From: Afipia birgiae 34632
Lineage (GTDB): Bacteria > Pseudomonadota > Alphaproteobacteria > Rhizobiales > Xanthobacteraceae
Reading direction: 5' to 3'
Length of the DNA: 64,000 nt
Assembly: GCF_000308295.2 (NCBI RefSeq)
Contig: NZ_HG326653.1
Location: forward strand, 241,873 to 305,872
Shown here: piece after piece, positions 1 to 9,112 of the stretch
Layout of the letters: each line of letters begins with the position of its first letter
Position numbering within the stretch: position 1 is the stretch's first letter
Made by a program: the position numbers and the translations under genes
Notes under the pieces: model-generated
What the model saw: the letters and a program-made list of their open reading frames with translations, nothing else
What the model was told of the DNA's origin: nothing
The model's database searches: none

Positions 1-1
1 G

Positions 2-658
2 CCCGGGACCGGCGGCGATCCAGTGCTTGCGGCTTACGCCCACCAGATTGCGGCCGCGCCGAAGCTGCGATGGATCGGCTATCTCTCGACTATCGGCGTT
101 TATGGCGATCACGGCGGCGCGTGGGTCGATGAACGAACACCGGCGGCGCCGACCAATGCTCGTTCGCGCGAACGCGCTGATGCCGAACAGGCGTGGCTTA
201 CCTTCGGTGCCGCGAACAACATCGCCGTTCACATTTTTCGGCTCGCGGGCATCTACGGTCCCGGTCAGAGCCAGCTCGTGCAGCTGGCACGCGGAACGGC
301 CCGCCGCATCGTCAAACCAGGCCAGGTGTTCAACCGCATCCATGTTGAAGACATCGCACGCACGGTGGACGCGTCGCTCGATCGGCCTCGTTCGGGTGCG
401 ATCTACAATGTCACCGACAACGAGCCCGCACCGCCGCAGGACGTGGTGACTTTCGCCGCCTCGCTCTGCGGTGTTGCACCGCCGCCTGAAATCAGCCTTG
501 ACGACGCAGGTCTCACCGAGATGGGCCGCTCGTTCTATGCCGAGAGCAAACGCGTGCGGAACGACCTGCTCCGCAACGAACTCGGCGTCACGCTGGCCTA
601 TCCCACCTATCGCGAGGGCCTGACGGCCCTGCGCGCATCCGGCGAAGGGCCGCGCTGA
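2..658 (+). CDS. NAD(P)-dependent SDR-family epimerase/dehydratase, 5' truncated by window edge
   Basis: The frame is open to the first bases of the window, so the N-terminus with the Rossmann GxxGxxG motif lies outside. What remains is the second half of an extended or atypical SDR: a YLSTIGVYG stretch that matches the family's S/Y active-site strand, then FRLAGIYGPGQS, as in YeeZ-like and NAD-dependent epimerases. A GTG at 23 gives an internal start but the upstream codons look equally coding. It converges on the following gene with only 6 bases between the stops. Substrate unknown. Confidence 0.8.
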   Translation, partial: PGTGGDPVLAAYAHQIAAAPKLRWIGYLSTIGVYGDHGGAWVDERTPAAPTNARSRERADAEQAWLTFGAANNIAVHIFRLAGIYGPGQSQLVQLARGTARRIVKPGQVFNRIHVEDIARTVDASLDRPRSGAIYNVTDNEPAPPQDVVTFAASLCGVAPPPEISLDDAGLTEMGRSFYAESKRVRNDLLRNELGVTLAYPTYREGLTALRASGEGPR

Positions 659-664
659 ACGTGA

Positions 665-2995
665 TTACGCCGCCCTGTCGCTCTTCGCGGCGCGGATCGC
701 ATCCCAGATTTTCACCGGCGTCAGCGGCGTTTGCAGCGATGTGATGCCAAGGTCACTGAGCGCATCCATCACGCCGTTGACGATACAAGGCGGGCCGCCG
801 ATCGCGCCGGATTCGCCGCAGCCTTTAGCGCCGAGCGGATTGGTCTTGCACGGTGCGGAATCGTCGAGCGTGACATCAATGTGCGGCATGTCGCTGGCGC
901 GGGGGATGCAATAATCCTGATAGCTCGCGGTCAGCAACTGGCCCGAAGAATCGTACACCACGCCTTCATAGAGCGCCTGTCCGATGCCCTGTGCGACTCC
1001 GCCGTGCACCTGGCCGGTGACTAGCATCGGATTGATCGCAACGCCGACGTCATCCACTGTGGTGTAACGCACCACGCGAGTCACACCAGTTTCCGGATCG
1101 ATCTCGACCTCGCAGATATGCGTCCCGTTCGGCCAGGTCGGCCCATCCACCTCGCCTTTGCTCTCGACGCTGAGGCGCGAGTCCTTCTCGTCCTTGGCCA
1201 GATCGAACAGGCTGACACGCCGGTCAGTGCCAACCACCGTCAGAACGCCGTCGCCATATTCGATATCGCCGACTGAGGCCTCGAGTACATGCGAGGCTTT
1301 CTCGCGCGCCTTCTGAATCAGATCGCCAACCGACACAACGGTTGCAGTACCGCCCACGAACAACGAACGCGAACCGACGCTGCCGCCACCCGTCGCCTTG
1401 TCGGTGTCGCCCTGAATCACATCGATCCGGTCGAGCGGAATGTCGAGCGCACCAGCCACCATCTGCGAGTAGCTGGTCTGAAGGCCCTGCCCCATCGCCT
1501 GGGTGCCCGACTGCAGCACGACGCGGCCCTCGGCTGTCGCCGACAGTGTAACCTTCTCGCTGTGTACACGGCCGCCGGTCCATTCGATGTAGCTGGTGAG
1601 GCCGCGCCCATAGAGCAGGCCCTTCTTCTTCGCTGCTTTCTTGCGCGAGTTGAATCCATCCCAATCCGCGAGTTTTGAGGCGCGTTCGAGCATGTGCGCG
1701 AAAGCGCCGCTGTCGTAAACTTCGCCGACCGCATTCTTGTAAGGCAGTTGCGACGGCTTGATGTAATTGACCTTGCGGATCTGGCGCGGATCCATACCGA
1801 TCTGCCGCGCGGCGGCATCCATCAGCCGCTCAACGATAAAGACCGCTTCCGGTCGCCCTGCGCCGCGATACGGCCCAGTCGGTGCGGTGTGGGTCAGGAC
1901 AGCCTTGATGTCGAAGTGAATCAGCGGAAGATCATAGACGCCGGTCGCCACGAACGGCCCGAGCACCAGCGGAATGATCACGCCCGCACCGGTGAGATAC
2001 GCACCGGTGCCGCCAAGCGAGCGAACGCGAAATGCCAGCACGCGGCCTTTCTCGTCGAGCGCGAATTCGCCGGTCGATGTGAGATCGCGGCCGTGCGAAC
2101 CGCCAATGAAGTCGTCGATGCGATCGCCGCGCCAGCGCACCGTGCGCTTCAGTTTCGTAGCCGCGTAAGCGACGATGCCGTCTTCGGGATAGAGATTGAC
2201 CTTGTGACCGAAGCCGCCGCCGATGTCGCCGACCAGTACCTGAACGCTGTCTTTCGGGCGTTTGAGCACAACATCCGTAAGAATGTCGCGCGTCGCGGTC
2301 GGCGTCTGGCTCTGGACATGCAGTGTAAGGCGGCCGGTTTTCTTGTCGACCTCCGCCATGGTGCTGCGCGGCTCCATCGCGGACGGCACCAGCCGCTGGC
2401 TGGTAATGTCGAGCGAGACCACGTGCCTGGCCTTCGCGAAAGCCGCTTCCGTTGCGGCCGCATCGCCATAACTCATGGCGGCGGCGATATTGTCCGGCGC
2501 ATCCGGCCAGACCACAGGCGCACCGGACGCCAGAGCATCGGTTGGACTAACAGCCGCGGGCAGAACCTCGTAGTCAATGATGATGGCCTCGGCTGCCGTC
2601 TGCGCATCGGCCCGCGATGGGGCGAGTACGACCGCGACCGGCTCGCCGGCAAAGCGGACAACATCATGGGCCAGCAAACGCCGCGGCGGCGCAGCCATTG
2701 GCGAACCGTCGGGCCGCTTGAAGATCGGCAGGGTTGGGATCGTGCCGATATCGTCCGCAACCAGATCCGCCCCTGTGTAGACTGCTGCGACGCCCGGCAT
2801 GGCCAACGCGGCGCTGGTGTCGACAGCCGTGATCTTGGCGTGGGCGTGCGGAGAGCGCAGCACGTAAAGCCACAGCGCGCCGTCCTGCGCCTTGTCGTCG
2901 ATGAAATGCCCTTGCCCAGTGAGAAGCCGCTGATCCTCAAGACGCTTGACGGACTGGCCCGCGCCGAAGCGCAGGTTGGAGGGCAGAATATTCAT
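665..2995 (-). CDS. Xanthine-dehydrogenase-family molybdopterin-binding subunit (CoxL-like, orphan)
   Basis: A 776-residue large subunit of a molybdenum hydroxylase. Near the N-terminus it has the a/b hammerhead region (RLLTGQGHFIDD, about 25-34). GGGFGHK at 259-265 and PYRGAGR at 375-381 are cofactor and active-site loop motifs, and GCGESGA near 725-731 carries the glutamate expected to act as base. The active-site loop is PYRGAGR, not the AYxCSFR of form I CO dehydrogenase, so CO is an unlikely substrate. The ATG at 2995 was chosen because GAAGGA precedes it; the longer open frame upstream is not family-like. No small (2Fe-2S) or medium (FAD) subunit is adjacent, which is odd for a three-subunit enzyme. 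Partners may come from the coxSLM operon at 57 kb or elsewhere. Confidence 0.88.
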   Translation of the reverse strand: MNILPSNLRFGAGQSVKRLEDQRLLTGQGHFIDDKAQDGALWLYVLRSPHAHAKITAVDTSAALAMPGVAAVYTGADLVADDIGTIPTLPIFKRPDGSPMAAPPRRLLAHDVVRFAGEPVAVVLAPSRADAQTAAEAIIIDYEVLPAAVSPTDALASGAPVVWPDAPDNIAAAMSYGDAAATEAAFAKARHVVSLDITSQRLVPSAMEPRSTMAEVDKKTGRLTLHVQSQTPTATRDILTDVVLKRPKDSVQVLVGDIGGGFGHKVNLYPEDGIVAYAATKLKRTVRWRGDRIDDFIGGSHGRDLTSTGEFALDEKGRVLAFRVRSLGGTGAYLTGAGVIIPLVLGPFVATGVYDLPLIHFDIKAVLTHTAPTGPYRGAGRPEAVFIVERLMDAAARQIGMDPRQIRKVNYIKPSQLPYKNAVGEVYDSGAFAHMLERASKLADWDGFNSRKKAAKKKGLLYGRGLTSYIEWTGGRVHSEKVTLSATAEGRVVLQSGTQAMGQGLQTSYSQMVAGALDIPLDRIDVIQGDTDKATGGGSVGSRSLFVGGTATVVSVGDLIQKAREKASHVLEASVGDIEYGDGVLTVVGTDRRVSLFDLAKDEKDSRLSVESKGEVDGPTWPNGTHICEVEIDPETGVTRVVRYTTVDDVGVAINPMLVTGQVHGGVAQGIGQALYEGVVYDSSGQLLTASYQDYCIPRASDMPHIDVTLDDSAPCKTNPLGAKGCGESGAIGGPPCIVNGVMDALSDLGITSLQTPLTPVKIWDAIRAAKSDRAA

Positions 2996-3200
2996 AGGGA
3001 TTCCTTCGAGATGGTGACCTGACACCGGAGCCGACGTAGTCACCGCCGCTTCCGAATATCGGGTTTCGCATAGCACAACCATGCACCGGGAGTTGAGTCC
3101 GAGAACTGGTTTTCCGCCATGCGCTGGAATCGGGCCTTCCAAGCCCCAGCGCCCTTGTCCCAACCTTGCATGTCTGGCTGCGCCGCTTAAGGTCACTGCA
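2996..3200. promoter_or_regulatory. Divergent intergenic region between two molybdoenzyme genes
   Basis: The 205 bases separate the start of the CoxL-like gene (minus) from that of the DMSO-reductase-family gene (plus). Both promoters must lie here unless a longer start is used. I see no clear operator. Confidence 0.4.
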
Positions 3201-5306
3201 ATGAACGAAATGCGCCACCCCAAGTCCGCCCCGCTCCGGGTCGCCCCGACGGCGTGCCCGCACGATTGCCCCTCGACCTGCGCTCTGGAAGTCGAGGTGC
3301 TTGATGAGCGCACCATCGGCCGGGTGCGCGGTGCGCGGGACAACGGCTATACCGCCGGCGTGATCTGCGCCAAGGTCGCCCGTTACGCTGAACGCATCCA
3401 TCACCCCGACCGCCTGACAAAGCCGCTGCTCCGCACCGGATCCAAAGGCTCCGGGACCTTTGCGCCGATCTCATGGGACTTGGCGCTCGACCTGGTCGCA
3501 GAGAAATTCCGCGAGGCCGAGGCGCGCTATGGCAGCGAGGCGGTGTGGCCCTATCAATATGCCGGGACCATGGGTCTGGTGATGCGCGACGGCATCCATC
3601 GCCTGCGCCACGCGAAACGATATTCCGGCTTCCATTCCACGATCTGCGTCAATCCGGCATGGACCGGATTCGTCGCCGGCACCGGCAAGCTCGCCGGTCC
3701 CGATCCGCGTGAGATCGCAAAGTCTGACTGCGTCGTGATCTGGGGCACCAATGCGGTGAGCACCCAGGTCAACGTCATGACCCACGCGACGCGGGCGCGA
3801 AAGGAACGCGGCGCGAAGATCGTCGCCGTCGATGTCTACATGAACGGCACCATGGAGCAGGCCGATCTCGCGGTGCTGGTGCGGCCGGGCACCGACGGCG
3901 CGCTTGCCTGCGCGGTGATGCATTGCCTGTTTCGCGACGGCAAAGCGGACCGCGATTTTCTTGCGCAGCATACCGATGCACCGCGCGAGCTTGAGCAGCA
4001 TCTGCAAAGCCGCGGTCCGGAATGGGCTTCAAAAATTACCGGCTGCCCGGTCAAAACCATCGAGGAATTTGCTGCGCTGGTGGGAAACACCCCGCGCACA
4101 TATTTTCGGCTCGGCTATGGCTTTTCCCGCTCACGCAACGGCGCAGCCAATATGCACGCCGCAAGCTGCATTGCGGCCGTGACCGGCGCGTGGCGCCATG
4201 AAGGGGGAGGCGCATTCCACAACAACGGCGCGATCTATCACTGGGACCGCTTGCTGATCGAAGGACTCGATGTGGTCGATCCATCGATCCGCATGCTCGA
4301 CCAATCCCAGATCGGCGCGATCCTGTGCGGCGACGCGGATGCGCTGTTCGGCGGACCGCCGGTGACGGCGATGCTGATCCAGAACACCAACCCGGTATCA
4401 GTCGCGCCGGACCAGACTCGCGTCAAACAGGGCTTCGCGCGCGAGGATCTGTTCGTGTGCGTACATGAGCAGTTCATGACCGAGACGGCGAAGGTCGCCG
4501 ATCTCGTGCTGCCCGCCACGATGTTCATGGAGCATGACGACGTTTATCAAGGTGGCGGACATCAATACATTCTTGCAGGCCCCAAACTGATCGAGCCGCC
4601 GGGCGAATGCCGCTCGAATCACGATGTCATCGTGGATCTTGCGAAGCGGCTTGGCGCCGAGCATCGCGGCTTCGACATGACGCCGCGTGAGATCATCGAC
4701 TGGACGCTGCGGGAATCCGGCTGGGGCACGCTGGAAAACCTCGAGCGCGAACGCTGGATCGACTGTCAGCCTGACTTTGAGACTGCGCATTACGCCAACG
4801 GCTTTGCGTGGCCCGACGGCAAATTCCGCTTCAAGCCCGACTGGCCGACGGTGCCATTCCGCAGCCCGGGACTTTCCGGTCCCGTCGATGGCTTGCCGCA
4901 ATTGCCGGATCATTGGACGGTGATCGAGGAGGCCGACGAAGATCATGAATTTCGTCTCGCCACGTCTCCGGCGCGCAATTTCCTCAACTCGACGTTCACC
5001 GAGACACCGACTTCGCTCGGCCGCGAACAGCGGCCGACGGTGATGATCCATCCCGACGATGCGGCAGCGCTATCGATCGCGGATGGCGACAAGGTGATCC
5101 TCGGCAATCAGCGCGGCGAAGTACGCATTCACGCCAAGACCTTCGAAGGCGTCCGGCGTGGCGTGCTGATCGCGGAGTCGATCTGGCCGAACGAAGCGTA
5201 TGAAGACGACCGCGGCATCAACACGCTCACGGGTGCAGACCCGATTGCACCCTATGGCGGCGCGGCGTTCCATGACAACCGCGTCTGGATCAAGCCCGCA
5301 GCGTAA
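3201..5306 (+). CDS. Molybdopterin oxidoreductase of the DMSO reductase family
   Basis: A 701-residue protein beginning with a Molybdop_Fe4S4 domain: Cys19, Cys23, Cys27 and Cys56 (CPHDCPSTC...C) would bind a [4Fe-4S] cluster. The large molybdopterin domain follows (VIWGTNAVSTQVN, QNTNPVSVAPD, FMTETAKVADLVLPAT) and a C-terminal molybdopterin-binding beta-barrel (ATSPARNFLNSTF near 600). There is no Tat signal, so it is probably cytoplasmic. Family members include formate dehydrogenase-like and acetylene hydratase-like enzymes; the reaction cannot be read from sequence. The start at 3201 is preceded by AAGG; an in-frame ATG at 3081 would add 40 unconserved-looking residues. It is divergent from the CoxL-like gene, and both need molybdenum cofactor. 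Confidence 0.88.
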   Translation: MNEMRHPKSAPLRVAPTACPHDCPSTCALEVEVLDERTIGRVRGARDNGYTAGVICAKVARYAERIHHPDRLTKPLLRTGSKGSGTFAPISWDLALDLVAEKFREAEARYGSEAVWPYQYAGTMGLVMRDGIHRLRHAKRYSGFHSTICVNPAWTGFVAGTGKLAGPDPREIAKSDCVVIWGTNAVSTQVNVMTHATRARKERGAKIVAVDVYMNGTMEQADLAVLVRPGTDGALACAVMHCLFRDGKADRDFLAQHTDAPRELEQHLQSRGPEWASKITGCPVKTIEEFAALVGNTPRTYFRLGYGFSRSRNGAANMHAASCIAAVTGAWRHEGGGAFHNNGAIYHWDRLLIEGLDVVDPSIRMLDQSQIGAILCGDADALFGGPPVTAMLIQNTNPVSVAPDQTRVKQGFAREDLFVCVHEQFMTETAKVADLVLPATMFMEHDDVYQGGGHQYILAGPKLIEPPGECRSNHDVIVDLAKRLGAEHRGFDMTPREIIDWTLRESGWGTLENLERERWIDCQPDFETAHYANGFAWPDGKFRFKPDWPTVPFRSPGLSGPVDGLPQLPDHWTVIEEADEDHEFRLATSPARNFLNSTFTETPTSLGREQRPTVMIHPDDAAALSIADGDKVILGNQRGEVRIHAKTFEGVRRGVLIAESIWPNEAYEDDRGINTLTGADPIAPYGGAAFHDNRVWIKPAA

Positions 5307-5327
5307 CCTGCCGCCGCTCCCGGCCCA

Positions 5328-6104
5328 TCATCCCATCCAGCTTCGGATCAGCATATAGATCGCGACGCAGGAAATCACACCCACGAAGATATCGTTCAGC
5401 AAGGAACGCCTGTCTGCGAGCAGATGCGCCGATTTCACGCCGATATATCCGCCAGCCAGGCCACCGACGATAAAGACTGCGGTCAGCGGCCAATCGATCA
5501 GGCCGGAAAAAGCGTAGCTCGCTGCGGTGGTCAGCCCAAAAGCCAGCACGGCCACCAACGACGAGCTTACCGCGTAAACCAGCGGCATGTCGGTCGCAAA
5601 GACGAGCGCCGGCACGATCAGGAATCCGCCGCCGATGCCGAAGAAACCGGACAGAATTCCGGTCGCGAGCCCGAGACCAGAGAGCACCGGCGCGTTGGTC
5701 TTGCTCAATTGCACAAGCTGGTTGCCGCCGTGATCGCGGCGACGCCGCATCAGCGCAGCGATCACCAGCATCAAGAGCGCAAACATCACCAGCAGACGCT
5801 GGCCGTCGACCATCTTGCCGACCAGAGACCCAAGAAATGCTCCGACGACGCCGGCTCCCGCGAGCACTGATGCGCATCCCCACTTCACCATACCCGAGCG
5901 TGCGTGGATAATGAGGTTGAATGCGGCACTCGCCGCAACGGCGAACGCACTGGTGCCGATCGCTACATGCGCGTTCGGCACTCCGACCAGATAAACCATC
6001 AAGGGAACCGCGAGAATCGAACCGCCGCCACCGACCAGACCCAGCGAAAAGCCGACAAGCGAGCCCGATGCTGCTCCGAGCAAGCCTTGCGCCAAGGAGA
6101 TCAT
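5328..6104 (-). CDS. TauE/SafE-family sulfite/anion permease
   Basis: A 258-residue polytopic membrane protein with about eight hydrophobic segments arranged as two halves, each with a glycine-rich loop (FSLGLVGGGGSILAVPLMVY near the start, SGFFGIGGGFLIVPALVF in the middle). This duplicated loop is the mark of TauE/SafE exporters, which move sulfite, sulfoacetate or other small organic anions across the inner membrane. The gene converges on the molybdoenzyme gene (21 bases between stops) and its substrate cannot be assigned. A second anion exporter of a different family (YeiH) lies at 37.8 kb. Confidence 0.9.
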   Translation of the reverse strand: MISLAQGLLGAASGSLVGFSLGLVGGGGSILAVPLMVYLVGVPNAHVAIGTSAFAVAASAAFNLIIHARSGMVKWGCASVLAGAGVVGAFLGSLVGKMVDGQRLLVMFALLMLVIAALMRRRRDHGGNQLVQLSKTNAPVLSGLGLATGILSGFFGIGGGFLIVPALVFATDMPLVYAVSSSLVAVLAFGLTTAASYAFSGLIDWPLTAVFIVGGLAGGYIGVKSAHLLADRRSLLNDIFVGVISCVAIYMLIRSWMG

Positions 6105-6270
6105 GCAAAGAACATCATACTGCGTGCCCCCGCCAGCGGTTCATCCAGCCGTGCTGTTGCGTTCGGGACAGCATGACATGATTTCAGCGCAGGACCACCG
6201 GCAACGGCAGGATTCGGCAGCTTTCAACAGGTCTGCGAGATTGCGTTAATGCCAGGGATGCACAACCGCG

Positions 6271-7791
6271 CTACGCGGAAGGCCGATTTTCCCAATAGGG
6301 ATCACGCAGCTTGCGCTTGAAGATCTTGCCGCTGGCCTCGCGCGGCAGTGCCTCAAGGAAGTTAATGTCTTTCGGCACTTTGAAGTTCGCCAGCCGTTTG
6401 CGCAGATAATCCTGCACATCCTTCGGCGTCAGCGCGGCACCGGTATCCGGCTCGATGCAGGCGCACAGCCGCTCGCCGAACTCTTCATCCGGGATGCCGA
6501 ACACCGCACAGTCGCGCACGCCGTCCATGCCGATCAAGGTGTTCTCGATTTCCGCGGGATAGATGTTGACGCCACCCGAAATCACCATGTCACGCTTGCG
6601 GTCACACAGGAACAGATAGCCGTCCTCGTCGAGGTAACCAACATCGCCGACGCTGATCAGACCCTCACGGCCAGCTTCCTCGCGCGCACCGGCCTTGCGG
6701 TGATAATCGAAATCCGGGATCGCGGTCTGCCTCATGAAAATCTCGCCGATCTCGTTCAAACCGCAGGGCTCGCCGTTCGGCCCAAAGATCTTGACGATAC
6801 CGCCTTCGATGACGCGCCCGACCGTGCCGGGTTTCGCCAACGCCTCCTGCGCCGAATGCCAGATTGGAATTCCGGTTTCGGTCGAGCCGAAATACTCGTG
6901 AACCACCGGCCCCCACCACGCAATCATCGCCTGCTTCACCGCGATGGGACAGGAAGCCGCGCCATGCACGACGAAACGCAGCGACGACAGATCGTAGCGC
7001 GCCTTTACCTCGTCAGGCAGCCGTAGCAGACGCACGAACATGGTCGGGACCATGTGCATGTGCGTGACCTTGTGTCGCTCGATCAACTGCAACAGATCTT
7101 CGGGATCGAAGCGCGGCTCGAGCACGATGGTGCAGTCGTGGCGAAATGCCAGCATGCCATAAGAATTGGGCGCCGAATGATACATCGGGCCATTCATCAG
7201 AACGACCTGATCCTCGTTCGGTTTCACGCCATAGGTAATCGCGCTGACACGTTCTACGGCAACCATTTTCTCGGGCTGCATCGGCAGACGCCGAACCCCC
7301 TTCGGCCGGCCTGTGGTGCCGGAGGTGTAGAACATCGGCGATGCACGGCCGGGCACGTCCCTTAATGGCGCGTGGCCATCGCGCCAGGTGTCCCAATCCA
7401 CAAGGCCATCGGGCACGCGCGCAAGCTCAGGCGAAACACTGAAAGCATCGCCGATTTCCGGCGGAGTCGTCACCACCAGCAGCGGCAGCCGCTTCGGCAA
7501 GCCATCCTTGATCTGGGGCAGCAAGTCGGCGTGGCAGACCAGCGCCTGAGCGCCGCTGTCGGCCAGGATGTAGGCAACCTCCTCGGCCTTCAGGTGCCAA
7601 TTGATCGGCACCACCGGCGAACCAAGCATCGCGGCGGCCGATGAAGCTTCGAAGAAGGCGAAATCGTTGCGCAACATCATCCCGACGGGCGCGCCGTCGC
7701 GAACGCCGAGCGCCTTGAAGCCGTTCGCCGCGCGCGCGATGCGCTCTTGAATCTCGGGAGTGCTGATCTGGCGATCGCCGCTGATGATCAT
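6271..7791 (-). CDS. AMP-binding acyl-CoA synthetase (ligase)
   Basis: A 506-residue ANL-superfamily enzyme that would activate a carboxylic acid to its acyl-CoA through an acyl-AMP. The P-loop FYTSGTTGRPKG is at 154-165, the STETG adenine motif is mid-protein, GDVGYLDEDGYLFLCDRKRD is the hinge region, and PREASGKIFKRKL near the C-terminus carries the catalytic lysine. Downstream of the ABC binding protein and nitronate monooxygenase on the same strand, it is probably the last gene of an operon (69 bases from the previous stop). Substrate unknown; fatty or aromatic acid is plausible given the leucine-type binding protein next to it. Confidence 0.9.
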   Translation of the reverse strand: MIISGDRQISTPEIQERIARAANGFKALGVRDGAPVGMMLRNDFAFFEASSAAAMLGSPVVPINWHLKAEEVAYILADSGAQALVCHADLLPQIKDGLPKRLPLLVVTTPPEIGDAFSVSPELARVPDGLVDWDTWRDGHAPLRDVPGRASPMFYTSGTTGRPKGVRRLPMQPEKMVAVERVSAITYGVKPNEDQVVLMNGPMYHSAPNSYGMLAFRHDCTIVLEPRFDPEDLLQLIERHKVTHMHMVPTMFVRLLRLPDEVKARYDLSSLRFVVHGAASCPIAVKQAMIAWWGPVVHEYFGSTETGIPIWHSAQEALAKPGTVGRVIEGGIVKIFGPNGEPCGLNEIGEIFMRQTAIPDFDYHRKAGAREEAGREGLISVGDVGYLDEDGYLFLCDRKRDMVISGGVNIYPAEIENTLIGMDGVRDCAVFGIPDEEFGERLCACIEPDTGAALTPKDVQDYLRKRLANFKVPKDINFLEALPREASGKIFKRKLRDPYWENRPSA

Positions 7792-7860
7792 GGTGTCGTT
7801 CCAGCTGGAAGAGGACGAGAACGGGCGCGCCGCTGCATCCGCAGCACGCCCGCTGTAAAT

Positions 7861-9051
7861 TTACTGATCGTCGAGAACCTTGCCGAACCCAACCCAGCTC
7901 TTGCCGTCGAAGCGGCGCAGTAGAAGTTGCTGGAACGGCAGATAGTCATCCGCTCCTGTGGTCACCGTGATGCCAGGCAACAACAACGGCAACTGAACGT
8001 CCTTCAATGAGGCGGCCTGGCGCTTGATATTCTCGGCGCTAATGTCGTCCTTGCACGCCTTGAGAACGGCGACCATCAGTTGGGCGTAGTGATATCCGGC
8101 GGCATAGTTGGAATTGTTGAGATCCGCATTCGGCATGTATTGCTTCATGAACGCGAAGTAGTCCTTCACGCCCGGATCGTTTGCCCACTGGACATCATTG
8201 ACGTCCTTCTGGTTGCTGGACGAAATCATGCCGACGGCATTCTCCAGACCGGCCGGCGCCAGAAACGAGATTGACGCCGCTGAGGTTGGCAGGAATGTCA
8301 GCTCGGGCTTCCAGCCCAATTCGGCAATACCTTTGATCAATTGCGACGTGAATTTCCCAAGCACCACGCCGAACAGCACGTCAGCGCCGGAAGCCTTCAA
8401 GGTCGCAAGCTGCGAGCTGATGGTCGGCGCACTGGTTTCATAGCTGACCTCAGAGACAATCATCGTGGCAGCTTTGGCGCCGAGCGCGCGTTTGAAGCCG
8501 TTGACATAGTCGCGGCCGAAATCGTCGTTCTGCGCCAGGATTGCAATCTTGGCGTTCGGCTTGGTTTGCAGGATGTACTTGGCGTAAATCACACCCTCGG
8601 ACTCGTAAGCCGCCATGCCGGGCATCGTATACGGGAAGCCCTTCGGATCGGCCCATTTGGTCGCGCCGCTGAGAACGAAGAGCTGGGGGATCTTCTTGCC
8701 GTTGAGATAGCGATGCACGGCGTTATTGGTCGCGGTGCCGAGCGAGCCGAACATCACCTGTACCTCGTCCTGCTCGACGAGTTTACGCGTATGCTCGACG
8801 GTCTTCGGCGGCGAATAGGCGTCATCCATGCTGATGAACTTCACCTTGCGCCCGTTGATGCCCCCCTCGGCATTGACCTTCTCGAAATACGCTTCCTGCA
8901 CACGGCCAATCGTGCCGAAGCCAGACAGCGGCCCGCTGTAAGGCAATGTCTGTCCGATGCGGATTTCGCCCTTCTTGTCCGCCAGCGCTTGCGTCAGTCC
9001 GCAAGCGGTGAGCGTCAGCAACGCAATCGTGTGCAGTGATCCGGCTTTCAT
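7861..9051 (-). CDS. ABC transporter substrate-binding protein, branched-chain amino acid type
   Basis: A 396-residue periplasmic-binding protein (Peripla_BP_6). It has an N-terminal signal peptide (hydrophobic to about residue 24, ending near ALADKKGE), then IRIGQTLPYSGPLSGFG, the usual first strand and ligand loop of LivJ/UrtA-like receptors. These proteins capture amino acids, amides, urea or aromatic acids and hand them to a LivHM-type permease. No permease or ATPase gene is in the window, so it works with components elsewhere. It sits between nitronate monooxygenase and acyl-CoA synthetase genes on the same strand, which suggests uptake coupled to catabolism of an organic acid. Confidence 0.92.
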   Translation of the reverse strand: MKAGSLHTIALLTLTACGLTQALADKKGEIRIGQTLPYSGPLSGFGTIGRVQEAYFEKVNAEGGINGRKVKFISMDDAYSPPKTVEHTRKLVEQDEVQVMFGSLGTATNNAVHRYLNGKKIPQLFVLSGATKWADPKGFPYTMPGMAAYESEGVIYAKYILQTKPNAKIAILAQNDDFGRDYVNGFKRALGAKAATMIVSEVSYETSAPTISSQLATLKASGADVLFGVVLGKFTSQLIKGIAELGWKPELTFLPTSAASISFLAPAGLENAVGMISSSNQKDVNDVQWANDPGVKDYFAFMKQYMPNADLNNSNYAAGYHYAQLMVAVLKACKDDISAENIKRQAASLKDVQLPLLLPGITVTTGADDYLPFQQLLLRRFDGKSWVGFGKVLDDQ

Positions 9052-9112
9052 GGTTCTCTCCCTATTTGATTGTTGTCATCGGACCGCGCTTATGCGCGTG
9101 CCCCCATGTAGT

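Noticed and set aside
1694-3022. Long 442-codon frame on the plus strand
   Set aside because: Antisense shadow of the CoxL-like gene in GC-rich DNA; no domain visible.
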